Source: Diaporthe sp. PMI_573 (Eukaryota; Ascomycota; Sordariomycetes; Diaporthales; Diaporthaceae). Taken from it: a DNA stretch of 64,000 nt. The notes under the pieces were generated by a model. It ran no database searches. It had not been told where the DNA came from and worked only from the letters and a program-made list of their open reading frames with translations. The stretch spans positions 2,480,001 to 2,544,000 of the forward strand of contig JAJTUP010000002.1 in the NCBI GenBank assembly GCA_021399435.1, in the 5' to 3' direction. This document shows positions 1 through 12,768 of the stretch, piece after piece (position 1 is the first letter of the stretch; every line of letters starts with the position of its first letter). The position numbers and the translations under genes are program-made.

Positions 1-2912
1 ATCACCGCCGGGTCCTCAGGCGTCACCCGGTCGACAGCCACGACCGAGCTGCTCGGGGCGCTTCCGCTCTCGGGGCTTGAACCGTCATTCATGGCTGTCT
101 TGAAGCTCGGGTCGAGCCTCCCGATGGCGTCCGTCCATAGGATCAGTGTGACCCTATATGTCGCTGTGCTCCACCACGGCGGTAGCTTGTCCGCGGGTAT
201 GGACCGCAGTAGTCGTAGGACCTGTCCGCAGTGGAATATGGCCTCCTCGCGCTGGTAGATGCACCTCTTGTGCCTCAGGCTCAGTTCCCAGTAGGTTGGG
301 CCACCGGCCTCAAAACCCTCCCTGCGGGCCAGCCTCTCGATCTCGGGGAAGTTTGTCACGGCGTTCAGGGAGATGAGGTGATACAGCACAATGTTGCACT
401 GCGTTTTTGTGCAGTTTGGGTTGGCCTTGTGCTGGAGGATGGCAAGCTCGTACCACTTTTGGAGCAAGGCCTGCACTTCTTCCAGACGTTGGAATGTCGA
501 CGCCCTTGTCACAGTGCGAGCTGTTGAACGCCTTGCGCCGAGGATATCTGAGAAGCAGGAGAGCATCTGCCGCAGGTGACAAAGTAAGGACTGGATAGGA
601 TGGAGGAGGAGGCGAAGTTGTTGTGGGGTCAAGCTGGACTGTCGACGGGAAAGATTGTCGTGCAGGAAATCTTGGAAGAGATCAAAGAGTGACGGGGTGA
701 GAGAGGGGGTAGTAAGTAGTTGCGGGTTCACGTTGTTGGTACAGCCATAGAGAGACTGGATCCCAGCCAGCCATTGCTCAGAATTGGGCGAGAGCCACAA
801 GATTTCAGAGCCCGGCAGAGGGCAGTGAAGCTCCGAGATGGATAGTATCGGCGCGGTATCGTGGAAAAGACTCAACTCTTGGTCCACCATGACCCAGTTG
901 TAAACGAGCCTGGAAGATGCGGTCAGCTTCCGAGTGGGGTTCGGCCTACGTAGCGGGTTGAATGCCTTACCTGTTTTGTGTCTCACGGTGCATCCATGCC
1001 CTCCATTGAAGCTCAGTGCTTGTTGAGTCATTGAAAGCTGGTATCATCGATGGTTGTGGCTCCAACATGCCAGCATGTTTCAACATCTGGTTTCCGTCAG
1101 TAATCACTCCAAGATGACAAGTCAGGGCGCGAGATGCTTACCGTCAGATACATGCCCCGCTGGCCCATAGCAATGTCCATCTGCCACTTGTCTCCACTCC
1201 ATGCACCCAGCAGGGTGAACAGGAGCGCACAGCGCAGCGCGATCGGGTCGGCTGATAGCTCGACGTCTTTCTCGATGATGTCGAACAGTGAAATCCGACA
1301 AGTTTCTGTGAGGCCGGCAGATAGGTACCTTGCCTCTGCCATCGGCACGGACGCTGCGCCTCGCGCAATCATGAGCAGGACAAGTAATGTTGCAGCCTGG
1401 GTGTTCTGAACCATCTCATTTGGGTCCAGGCTCATGGCGAAAATCATGGGATAATACCCGTACAGGCTGCGTACGTAGCTATTGAGAAAGTACTCGAGGA
1501 CGCTGGATGGCGGGAGCATGATGAAGTTGCACATGCCTCCCGGGCTGGCATAACCTGATTTGGAGTAGCCATTGCCCCCTAGTCTGTGGACGTCAAGCGC
1601 CTTGTGTAAGAATGACTGCGTAATGGCCGTCATCTTATCACGTGTCCGAGAAGTGATGGGGATAACTGTCGGCATGTGAGGTGCCTCGTTTCCAAACTGT
1701 CCTAGGTATTTCTCCAGCGAGTCCCACGTTCCTTCTTGCTGGCATTTTTGCTCGAGCGCCTCGAGATGGACGATCGCCGTCCGTGGGCAGTTGCCGGAGA
1801 ACGTGGGCGCGTTGCACCTAGCCATTGGCCAGGAGTTCTCCGAAGCAATCACGACCTCGAATTCTGGGATTTTTGCGTCCTTTGGTATCCGCATTGCCAT
1901 GTCTATGCACTTGTTGGGGTCAAAGCTCGCGGTTGACATGATGCTTGTGCCCCTGGTGTGGACTGATGCACGCGACGAAGTAGCTGTCATGGGCTCAGAA
2001 TTGGAACACGAGTCGCTGATATCTGCAAAAGCGGGCATACCGTGGCCCAAGTCTGGTCGCATAGCCATGGCGTTTGAGTAGATATCCAGCTCCATGGGAT
2101 ACTCGGGCCAGACGAGCAGGTCTGAGTAGTTGTGGTCGTGCGTCACAAAGTCTGTCCCGAGCTGCATGAAGTCGTTCATCACGTCTAGCTTGTTGTGGGG
2201 CGAAAATGCGCCGGGGCTGAAATGGTTGTCTTCTTGGGGCGACTGTTGTTGCTGTGGGCTTGAGAGCAATTTCAAGTCGGCGCATGCGACGTCTTCCGAA
2301 GGTGAGCCTTTGCCTGGCGAGCTTGACTTCGTCAAGTTCTGGTCGATCTCCATCATCGAGGATGAGACAGCTGGCATTGCGGGTGTCTGAGCTCCAGGTA
2401 GGCACTGGTTGTTCATCGCAGCAGTGGCTTGTGCTGCTCTCACAGCAGCCTTGGAGGAGCGTCGCGCGAAGCGAGCAGCACACGGCAGGTTTTTCTCGGC
2501 GCATCGACTGCATGGAACCCTCTTATCACATCCCGTCTTTGCGCTTGCGCAGTTCTGGCACGCTATAGGCGTCCTGCCAGCAACCGTGGGGACTCCGCCA
2601 GGAAGAGGCTCCATCGGATCTCTGGCTTCATGGTACGTAGAGTGGTGTCTTTGTAGGAGGTCCCTATTATTCTAGCCATCAGCGCGACGACCCAAGCAGC
2701 CAGCTTGGGCGAGGGGTCTCACCTGCGAGCGAAGGATAGCTGGCAAGCACTACATCTATGAGGCTTCACGTTGGTATCTGTGGGGTGTTGGGTCAGTTAA
2801 GAACAACCAACGGGGATTTGCAAGGAGGAGGCGGAGGCTCACGGCTTGGGATGTGCCGCTCCAGGTGCTCTTTGCGGGTGAAGCTCTTCCCGCAGTACGC
2901 GCAGAAGACCAT
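1..2912 (-). CDS. Dual C2H2 / Zn2Cys6 fungal transcription factor (3' end off window)
   Basis: Predicted nuclear DNA-binding regulator. Five exons fit: 2912-2843, 2777-2723, 2663-1142, 1086-971 and 909 to the window edge, all with GT..AG borders and a continuous frame of about 890 codons. The first two small exons encode two classical C2H2 fingers: C4-C7-H20-H24 and C32-C35-H48-H53, the second completed across intron 2. A Zn2Cys6 cluster follows at C77, C80, C87, C93, C96 and C103 (spacing 2-6-5-2-6). A Gln/Ser-rich linker comes next, then from about residue 350 a helical region resembling the fungal-specific middle homology domain (PF04082), seen in GYYPMIFAMSLDP and CALLFTLLGAWSGDKWQMD. The frame is still open at base 1, so the C terminus is missing. 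C2H2 plus Zn2Cys6 in one protein is a known but minority fungal design. The target genes cannot be told from the sequence. It is transcribed away from an unusually long gene-free region. Confidence 0.9.
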
Positions 2913-5220
2913 GGTGCCACGACTTGATCAACAAGTGAGACAATGACGAACTCAGATAGTAAGACGCGTAATTGCCTCGACCGACAAGACGGGCGCGGCT
3001 GGGGACAGCGGTAGATGTTGTGATCGGTGTGGTGTAAGTACTGTTGAAGCTTGTGACCAGATACAGGCAGGCAGTCTGGTACCAAGACAGATGATGAGGA
3101 GAGACAGGAGATAGCTGGAGAACGGGTCGAGCTGGAGAGAAGGAAAAGGAAATTGTTTAATGAACAATCTTGTCCGAGTTGGGAAGCGGAGAGCAATAGT
3201 TTCCCGATCGTGCGAGTCTTTTAGCAAGTCTTGTTCCTTGAACGGCCTTGTGAAGAGAGAGGATGGGATGGAACTCGGCCCATGTCATATCGGGAAAAAT
3301 TGAGGAGATACACATACATAGATAGACCCTACCGTTGCTGAGGCGGTGCCTATGAGCAGGGAGCTAAGCAGGTTAGGGGAGCCATCCTTGTCTTGGGTGG
3401 TGATGGGCATGTCTGGGGCGCCCAGAAGACAAGCTGACAAGCCCAGGCAGGGGTGACAACTTCAGCCGCGAGCGAGGACATGGGTACGGCGGATGCGAGC
3501 CGCAGCAGTGGGTCTGGCCTCAAAAGTCCAAGGGAGCTGGTAAGACGGGCCCACGGTGCATTTAGCAAGTGCACTGGGGACAGAGCAACGAGACTAGAAA
3601 ATCCGCATTGTTTCGAATGCAGTTTAGCGATGACACAGATACTCATCGATGTCGGCCAGAGGGCAGTCTTGCTGGCGGGTGGTCGGCCCACAACATTGCA
3701 CGGCTGGCACGGCTGTAAGTGTTGGACGTTACGAGTAAGGATACGAGGCGGCTGCTCAGCGTTGCTCGCACAGACACTCGCGATGACGATGAGTGGGTGG
3801 TGGGCAAGGCCCACACAGCAACCGGTTGGGCTAGGTCCCGAAGCTTCTTGGAAGCGTCGAAGACGGGGGCGAGATCAGATGCCTCAAGACCTTCCAAGAT
3901 TGAGGTGCGCGCCAACGCGTCGAAACCCGTGCAGATTAGCTGACACGAGTTTCAGTAAGGGACAAGGCCCAATCACTAGATGACACAGAGTAAATTTACT
4001 CTGTCAAAATGTGGGATGAAAGTTTGCCAACGGACGAATACCACCCACGGAGGAGGTCGGAGACGCTCGAGATAGCGCCCGTGCATGCCTTGTGGGAGTG
4101 CTTTGTGGCGCTTCATGTGAAAGACGGGCGCATGTCTCCTTTGCGACCTGCCCAACCACCCGCGCGCCGGTGCGGTGTTGGAAGGAGAAGGCCTTGCCTG
4201 GTGGCAGAGACTCAGATGGAGAGCATGGGCCGGCCCACCCAATCATGGGCCAGGACCAAGTGCTCGGAACAGCAGCATGTCGTTATATCCCCGCCTGGGA
4301 CATGCTGTGCTCCCTGAGGAGGAGTGAGGGTTGCAGAGAGGGCTGGCTGGCCTCGGCGGGGAGCTCTCGGAGCCGTCGGCTGGCGCACAGCATGGTTTGA
4401 TGCGGGCGCTGGGTGTGAGAGGCCTATGTTGACCGGATATCGCGAGGCCAGGTGTGGTCGGCGTGTGTGGACCGGCCGGTACGGGTGTAGACGATAGTGA
4501 CTAGGTTCCTGCAAGGCTCGGCGCTCATGCAAGGAAACCGTAATTGATCGTCAGGCCGCAGGACCAGGCCGCAGGACCAGGCCGCTGGCAGACCGACTAA
4601 CGCCACGCCTTTCACAACGGCACACAAGCTGCAGCGTGTACGCCCCCTCCTTCAGCGGCTACGCTCAGGTTTTTGCCCTTTTGGGCGTTGGGGTGGGCAC
4701 CAGACGGCGCCACCTGGGACCCTGACAGTCCAGGGACACGTCCCCAGAATCGTCCCAAGTCGCCGGGGTGTGCGCCTCGTAACCTTTCGTCTCAAGTCAT
4801 CCATAAAGGGTAGTTGATCAAAAATCAGAAACCATCTCGTGGGAAGGCGTACAACCGAAGTCTGTCTCGAGACGCGCCTGCAAGGCAGACTCGAGGGCCA
4901 GAATGGCTGTCGCACACAATGGCGAACACTGTGAAAATCATATTTCAAGGGGCAGGGCGGCAGGGCGGCAGGGCGGCTGGCCGGCCTGGTCAGCGCTCGG
5001 ACTGGCCATCTCGTCCCAGGCACACGGTAAAAGCGACGCGGTTCTGGCCGCCGGTGCACAAAAGACCAGAGTGAGCAAGTGATGTGCGATGAAGAAATCC
5101 CCAGCTAGCTTGCAATGTATCCCGGCCCAGCGTGCTGGCCTGCATGCACGGGTCGTGGGTGGTGGTGGAAGGAGAAGAAGGGGGGAGGAACCCCCGGGGC
5201 CTCTGGGAGGTCGGGTGAGG

Positions 5221-5259
5221 ATGTGAGATGCGAGATGCGAGATGCGAGATGTGAGATGA
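5221..5259. repeat. 7-bp tandem repeat (GAGATGC)n
   Basis: About five imperfect copies of a GAGATGC-type heptamer lie in non-coding DNA. Thirty bases on is a second microsatellite with a different unit. Low-complexity tract; no function inferred. Confidence 0.8.
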
Positions 5260-5290
5260 TGACCGCAGGCACGCGCTGCGTGCTGGGTCG

Positions 5291-5328
5291 GATCGATGTC
5301 GATGTCGATGTCGATATCGATGTCGATC
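5291..5328. repeat. 6-bp tandem repeat (GATGTC)n
   Basis: About six copies of GATGTC with one variant (GATATC). The run reads as Asp-Val repeats on the plus strand, but there is no surrounding gene structure. Treated as a microsatellite. Confidence 0.8.
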
Positions 5329-7478
5329 AGGAAGATTCGCCGATGTTACGGGAGGAAAGGAGGACGAAAGGACAGCAAAGTTTCACAATAAGGTTCCGTC
5401 GCGATAAGCTTGCGGTGATTTTCCCCAGGATCAAATCCAGTCAGCGGCTGTGTGGTGGGCCCGGCCCAGGCTCGGGATGCACCAGCATCCACCCTGCGAG
5501 GGCCCAGTTGGCTTTGGATATGCTCGCTTCGGTTTCAAGAAACAGCCTTCCCAGACCAGCCTCGCGCACCCACGCTCCATCCGAGTTCAGACGCAAGAGG
5601 GCATTGTATGCTCGTCGTCCCTTCCGCCAACCCGCGCATGTCCTCACTGCTGCGGGGCCAAACCCAAGCCTGCACAGCCAGTTCGGTCCGCTTCGCATGG
5701 GAAGGCATTGTGGGAAGGAGGGTGTTTGTTGACGGCCGGCCCGGTCGCGAACATGAACTTGATACGCCTCAACTCGGAGTCGGGTCTGCATGAAGGCACT
5801 CTTTCGCCCACCAGGGCTGACTTGAATGCCCACACGGTGACGCACAAGCAGCGCGCAGAACTGACAGTCTCGAGATAGTCTAGAGCTGGTTCGCCCGATC
5901 ACGACTGTCATGCCTTCGCGACCCCGCCAGGAATCAATGCTCTGTTCCCTCCGACCACCACCACTGCCAGCGGGGGAGCGGCTGAGTCTGGTGGATTGCA
6001 TCTCCGCCTCGCGGCCGATTCAGCCTCGGTTGTGACGTGATGGCCCTTGGTACAGTAAGCTGAGTGTGCGGTCTCCCAGTGGGCTGGGCTGCTATGAGCA
6101 ACTTATGTGGGTACGTCGGCGCTGTGCCACGTCTGCAGGATTTAGAGTTTGCAATGAGTCCTACCCCAAGACTGTCAGAGGGGCCCTTGACAGACACTGC
6201 AGCGTATCATAACCCTTCCGGCTTGCCCTTTGATGCAAGTCATCTGCCCCGAGATGACCGAGACTGACGCCCTCGATATCTGGACAAACCGACCCATCAG
6301 CTGCCAAAGCAGGAAACAAGCATTGAAAGGGTTGCCAAAAAAAGATCTTTCCCAATAGTTGGACGACATATCAGAAGACAGTTATGCGCATTTCACGTCT
6401 CCCGCTGACGTTGGTTCCTCCAAGGCAAATCAGACGGTACATGGCTACGCGGGGTGAAATGCGCCCCGGTGTGTTTCAGAATGTTGTGGTGCTCTTGTAG
6501 GCTGAGTAAGGTTTGACACCCAGGTTGCAACATGGAGAGATATTGCATCCATCAGACGCGGGGGGGGGGGAGGTGCTACACGGGGAATAGGCGAGCCAGA
6601 ACCAAGGGCTAATTGGGGATACTGGACTCCCACGACCGTGGTCACATCGACTCGACTGAACGCAGGCACGTATATGCACGCGCACATACTCGCCAGAGTT
6701 TATATATAGGACGTCGATCGCGAAGGAGTAAAAATCTCATGTCGCATCGATGGGGAATAGGCTCGGGGCGTTCGGTCGACGACGTCGTTCAGTCCCGAAG
6801 AGAAGGGCTCTGTACGCCAGTGGCTGGCCATCCCGGGACGCCGGTGCGCGAGGGACGGTCGGCGTTGGCGAGGCCCAAGATGCTCATAAACATCAAGAGA
6901 AACGTGCAGCCCAGCCCGTGCCGTGCAGCCAAGGCCGTGCCGTGCCTGATGGCCCTTGTCGCCCCAATAGTCCCAGATCGAGTCATTGAGATCTTCAGGA
7001 GTCCCAGCCGCCTCGGCACTTGGTTGAGCGACCCGTGCGCCGCCTTGTTGCGCAGCACGAGGCCAGGAGGCTTGGTGCCGTCTGATTTGGATCTCACGCT
7101 CTCCTAGTTCGGGCACCTGCTCGGGACCGGTGGCAGGGGCAAGGGCCAGGCACGGCGTGTAGCCAAAGCTTGGCTCCTCGACGGACCGACCGAACGACCC
7201 ACACATGGGGAACATCTGCCGGGGAGATAGCGCCAACTCTGGGATCTGATCTCATCGTTTGGACCTCTTGCGCCCCGGCTTGGGTTTGTTTCAACGACCA
7301 AGCCCGCCGCGCCACTGACACTGTTTCGCCCTGTCTTTTGACTGCCCCCTTCAGAACCTCTTCTGGAAACTCATGGCGACATGCTTCAAACGTCAGATCC
7401 AAACATCGGGTGAAATATTTCTGATGTGCTGCGAGACCATGCCTTTGCCTTGGCTGGCCTTGGCGGGTGCAGTATGCC

Positions 7479-7509
7479 TGGTGTGGTGTGGTGTGGTGTG
7501 GTGTGGTGT
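7479..7509. repeat. 5-bp tandem repeat (GGTGT)n
   Basis: Six near-perfect copies of GGTGT/GTGTG lie in the long gene-free region. The unit differs from the fungal telomere repeat TTAGGG, so it is not an interstitial telomere. Confidence 0.8.
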
Positions 7510-10500
7510 ACCTGTTGCTTCTGGACTGATTGTATCTGCGGTCAGCAAGCTGGATGCTACATATGGTAGCAAGCCCCTGCGTTGCGAGACACATCCACTG
7601 ACCCGCTGTGTCACTTGCCAATGCACTGCCAGTGTGAAGCCAGTCGGCGTCCAGAAGAGAAGCGCGTTGTCTCCACAGTCGAGCCTCAGAACGCAGCTCA
7701 GTTTAAATCCTGCAGATCTTGGTCCAGGCTGCTGGCGGCCCGAGGACTGCATACGCACACGCAGTCATCATACGAGTGGGTCGGCCCCGAGTCTACCCCC
7801 AAGTCTCACCCGGTCCGACAGCCTCTGTTGTGTCGGATGTGGCTGGAGGCTTCGTGGATTTGACTGGCCCAGAATCGGACCTTGGCGAATGATTTCCACT
7901 TGCAGTGGTGAGTGAGTGTGCTGACTGCTCAAGGCGGCCGCTGCTGGAGTTGTCGTGGCACCCCCAGTGGGCAAGCCTGGGCTGTGTAGCGAAGTTTATC
8001 CAGACAGCAGAGCAGGTGCTCATGGATGCTCCACGTGTGTTCATCGGTTCCCTCTGAGACATGATCGTCCGTCATACAGCAGCAAGGCAGAAGCATTAGG
8101 TGCAGCCTTCCCTATTTGGGAGTCCCATCAGCTTTCCCCTCCCCGGTCTGATGAGGCACCCGGCCTCAGCAACCTCTGGCGGGCTTTTGTGATTACCATG
8201 TGCCGCAAAAACTTGCAGAATTCCTCACCGTCTTATGCTGTCCTACCACCTCTCGCAGTATCGTCGTCCCTCTCGGAACATTCGGTCAGCTGAGCACTCC
8301 GACCGCCGAGCACATGCACAGTCACAACTGGCAAGCCTCCGCGCTGGTCCGACACTGGTTAGTTCTTGGTACGACTCTGTTGTTTCCAACTCGTACTCCG
8401 GCTCGTGTTCAGGCTGGAGTCATTTCAGGCACTGAGCAGAGGAATTGACGGGTCGGGGAAGAGACTCTGATTCCTGTATTTTCTGGTCGACGGTGTCGTA
8501 CCTGCAACACGGCCGTGTCTGCTTGGACCTTAACCGTCTTTCTCTCGTCTTCTCGGGCTCTTATCTCACAGACTAGACCATAAAGTCTCGTGTCGCGACA
8601 TTGGCCGAGTGTGAAGACGGACGGCCGAAATCTATGGCGACTAACCCTCATGTCTGCCAGGCGAAGACGTATGGCAAGCGGGCATGCTGACTGGTCATTT
8701 GTTCACCAGTTTCATAGCCAAGCCCTAAAATGGTCCCCCGAGGTATTCAATCTATCATGGATGCTGCCATAGCCTGTGAGTCTTGAGGCACGTTTCGACC
8801 CCCTTCTGGTGGTAAGAGCAGGAATTGGTCCAGCAAGACCTGCCAACAAGGTGCGGAGACATGATTCCATACATCTGGGCCCCACCCAGTACTGAGCTCA
8901 CAAGCTCTGTATATGAAATCTCCGGCCGGACGTTCTTGATATCTTCGGTCTTCAGTATCATTCGGGATTGGAGACACTGCATCCATGCACTAACAGTTCC
9001 GCACGGCCGTTATCAATCAAGCATGCCGGTAGAGAGGAGGAGTCTTCATTGTGCCCACTGAATGTATTGGCCATGGGTCCTGGTAAAAGCCAGAAGTACC
9101 CCGCAATTACTTGCAGATGATGGCTTGGGCTTTTGCTGCATGAAAATATATTTCTTGGGTCGGAGGATCTGTGTCGTTCGACGCAGTGACCCTGGCTGCC
9201 CTGGAGGCCTAACCGCAGACTGCATGTCCAATCTAGCCAGCAGCTCGAGTGACGGCAAGGCAGACGACGCAATGCACACGGCCAACGGCAGCAGTCCGCG
9301 AACCTGTCTCTCTTGTTTCTCTCTCGCGCTCCATATCCCTCTCATCCGCGCCGTTTGCGCCATGGATTCCTCCGGTCCGAGTGGACCTGGCCATGCTATC
9401 CCTTCGGTCCCGAGATATATCGACTTCGTGATTCTTTTTGAGCAATGTGTGGCTTCGGTCAGTAATTTTGGCGCTTCTTTCAAGCGTTGTTGAAGAATGA
9501 AAAGATCCCCACCATCAGCTCAGTCCCCCGGACATGAAAACTGGTAGCAACTTACGGAGCAAGGCTTCGAGCGTCATCTGATCCTGCTGACGGGCGTTGG
9601 CCAAGGTGTCAGATGCTGCAGCTCCGAAAGGGACCAAACCATATCAATGCCTGGATCTACGGAATAGTTTCTGGATCCGGGGCAGTGAGATGGCTCGAAA
9701 GTAGCCGCATCCAATCGTGGATAAGATAGGCATCTGCCACTTGCAGTGATGTGAACCAACATGTTCAAGGACAGGCTGTGAGCAGTCATGAGAACAGAGA
9801 CGGCCTTGTGACCCCTTCCTGTTCTGGCAAATCTGCCCGGAGTCAACCCAAGAGGGCCAGGCGAAACAGCTGCATGACCGAAATTCTAGTCCACCGAGAC
9901 TATCCTCGGCACCGACGGTCCTCCTGCCTGTCCGACAATAGGCCAACAATATGCGGGATGCCTCTTTCGAGACAGAATAGCTGTAACAGAGTTGATGGGG
10001 AGGGATAACCCAGGAAGAGTCATCGTCCTAATTCGTTTTGCTTCTGTTTGGCAATGGCGCATGGGCAGATCGGTGGAGTCCATCACTGCCCAGGTGTCCG
10101 TTGGCGTGTCCGTCGTTTTAGGAGATGTCCCACACTGGGAACCACCCCCTTGGCTCAGAGACGGCTCTGGAGGTCTCACCGCCAGCGGTCTCCTAGTAAA
10201 GACTGATTCGGGCATGACCTCTTGCTTCCTTCAGCGATTCCCCACAGGTTCGGGGCCTGTTTGGTAGGAGGTCCGTCATCTTGTCTGATATAAGATCCAG
10301 CCTGGCCGCCATGTCCTCGGTTCCCCTTCGTCTTGGACACGAGGTAACGGCACTGTTCACGACTATTTGGCAAACGTGCTGGACCCTGGGCCTATCGAGC
10401 TTGGCCTGATATGGTGCTCTGTCGATGATGTCCACGGCACCGAGGAAAGGGTCGATTGTGAAGCAGGAAACGTTGAAGCTCTTGATGAGGAAAGACAAAC

Positions 10501-12070
10501 AACAGTACCGCAAAGCCCGATCGGGAACGACATTAGGAACGGCACAAAAGAATGGGAAGAAAGGCCTCGACTCAGGCATGAGAGCTAGAGAAGGATCCCT
10601 CAATACCGGTGAAAGAAGGGACGGACAGGAACAAGGCATGGCGGGTGGTACCATCAGAGGCAGGATCCATCGATGGAACGAGAACCAGAGATCGATGGTG
10701 TGCGCGACATCATCTAAACCCATCTTTGAGGGGAGACACCAGAGCGACAGTGGCTTCCGTAATGTCCGACTTGGAGACCATGGCATCCGTTCCATTCCAT
10801 GGGTGACGAAGACGAGGGCTGCTTAACGGATTGCACTATCCCGTTGGTTGTGCCTTGGAAAAGAATTAAGAATACATGGAAGCCGGAAGTTGAGGTCAAG
10901 AAAGGAATGGGCCAAGAAACCCAGTCTGATTCAACGTCACAAAGGCTGGGAGCCTATTCTTTGGGGAGGTGCGAGGCCCAAGTCATGGGAAGAAGCCTCG
11001 GTCACTGGGGACCAGTTCCTTCCCGTGCCGGTCGACTCAGAGTAATGGGCTTATCTGAGTGGGAGGAAGTCAGTCCATCGGTCCAGAAAGAGTGCAGATG
11101 ACTTGGGAATTTTGGGAAAGCCAGACCTGACCAGAGGCCAGTCAGACGACGACGGTCGATATCGGTTGCAGGACGTTCGCGAAATTCGATTCAGTTCAGT
11201 GCACGTTCATGTCTCTTGGTTGTTGAGAAGACTCGCGTATTTTCATGGAGCAGGTGAGAAGAGACTCTCTTGCCCTCGAGAGCCGCGGAGCACACACGAC
11301 GAACCTTCAACAGCCTGACCATGGCCAAAGCCAGCCCTGGGCCCAAGCATCAATGTCGAGCCTCTTCGAGACAAGGTCTTTATTTCACAACCGTGCCGCT
11401 CGCTGGCTGGCCAACAAGTGATTTTCAAATCATGGAAAGGTAGACGGCGATCGATGATCTCAGGAACATAGCAAGGCTCTACCGAGAAAACGTGGCAAAA
11501 CAAAACTCCACCCTCAGCGGCATGTCAAGGTATGGGCAGCAGGCCACTGCGGAGCAATGAATCCCAGTACTGATTGCGCAACTCGGGACACGATGATCCC
11601 TGAATATCAGAATTAATCATCACAAGGGCCTTTCATTCCAAACGGGATGACATGGTCAACATTTACACAGCATAGGCATAAAAAAACACCGTTTGGCCCC
11701 AGGAACGGATCCACGATACACCCGATACCCGAAGGCTCCTTCCTTCGATCCCCATGCAGCTGTGAGCCTTCTCTCAGGGGGGATGGGAGTGATGTCAGCG
11801 CAGTCGCAGATTAATTTCATCACATGTGAAAATTCGTTCAAACTCAAATACGAAAGAGAGAAAAAACGGGGTCATCGCACATGCCCGCGGAGGCAGCATC
11901 ACACTTCCGATAACCAAGACCATGATGCCCTCATCACAACGACCACACCACCACTGGCCATTCGCTCACCGAGCACACTGGCCTGGCCTGGTCCGAAGTC
12001 ACGACTAAGCAGAGCCGCCTAGCTCACGCCACAACCGACTGATAGCAACATGCCAGACCCGCTAGCTCCT

Positions 12071-12099
12071 GCCGCACCATGCCGCACCACGCCGCACCA
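12071..12099. repeat. Three copies of a CCGCACCA-type 10-mer
   Basis: Three consecutive near-identical units (GCCGCACCAT, GCCGCACCAC, GCCGCACCAA) in non-coding DNA. Nothing around them suggests a gene. Confidence 0.7.
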
Positions 12100-12754
12100 A
12101 AGGACTTAACCTTGAAGCCTGCCATCCTCAGTCGGACCACGGGTGAATAGGTGGCCCGGTCGAGGGGGCCTACCTAATCCAAGGGGGAAAGGGGTGTCCA
12201 CAAAGCATGTCAGACGGACCCAGCCTCACTTACACCATCACCTCACCGCGAGGTGGAGGTCAGCACTTGGTGCCTGCAGATACGCCACACAAACTTCTCT
12301 CTCTCTCTCCCTTTCTCACCCTTCATCTGCCCCTGCCTAAACACCACCACAAACACCCGTATCAGACACCGGTCTCGATAACAGAACACGCCAGACCTGC
12401 AAGTTGCAATATCTCACTCTTCCAACTACCCACATGGGCACGCGCCCGCGCCCGTACGCTCTGTCACACACACAAACCCACACACATACACATAGATACG
12501 CATCCCCTTCCACATCCCAGATACTCACTTTTCCACCGGCAAGGCCGGATGTCCGTCCCAGCGTATTCCACAGGGGCAGTCGGACGCGAGGGGTGACTAT
12601 TATGCATGATACTGCTGGTGGCGGATGTCCAAGAAGGAGGGCGTCAATACCATCCGTCCTTCCCGGGGGGAAGAAGGAAGAAGGATTCATTTGCCTCTTG
12701 TCCCGGCCCCCAAACCTAAGTTCACCACCCTTTTAGGTGTTTCAGATTGCAGCA

Positions 12755-12768
12755 CCTACCTAGGTAGG
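12755..12768. promoter_or_regulatory. 14-bp perfect palindrome CCTACCTAGGTAGG
   Basis: The sequence CCTACCTAGGTAGG equals its own reverse complement. Shorter relatives of this core occur upstream of SNF1, CCZ1 and the MATE gene in this window. It could be a dimeric factor site or simply a motif common in this genome. No binding protein is assigned. Confidence 0.35.

Noticed and set aside
5226..5328. Closely spaced short repeats as a CRISPR array
   Set aside because: Units are 6-7 bp without spacers, in a eukaryotic genome. They are microsatellites.
6613..7236. Opposed frames near a TATATATA run at 6703-6711
   Set aside because: A possible promoter and orphan gene were considered, but frames exist on both strands here with equal, chance-level quality.
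7479..7509. GGTGT repeat as interstitial telomere
   Set aside because: The unit does not match TTAGGG and there is no subtelomeric gene content nearby.
10193..10795. 200-codon minus-strand frame in the 10.9 kb gap
   Set aside because: Part of it shows gene-like codon choice, but no family is recognisable, the flanks do not extend it by splicing, and the opposite strand has a frame of similar quality.
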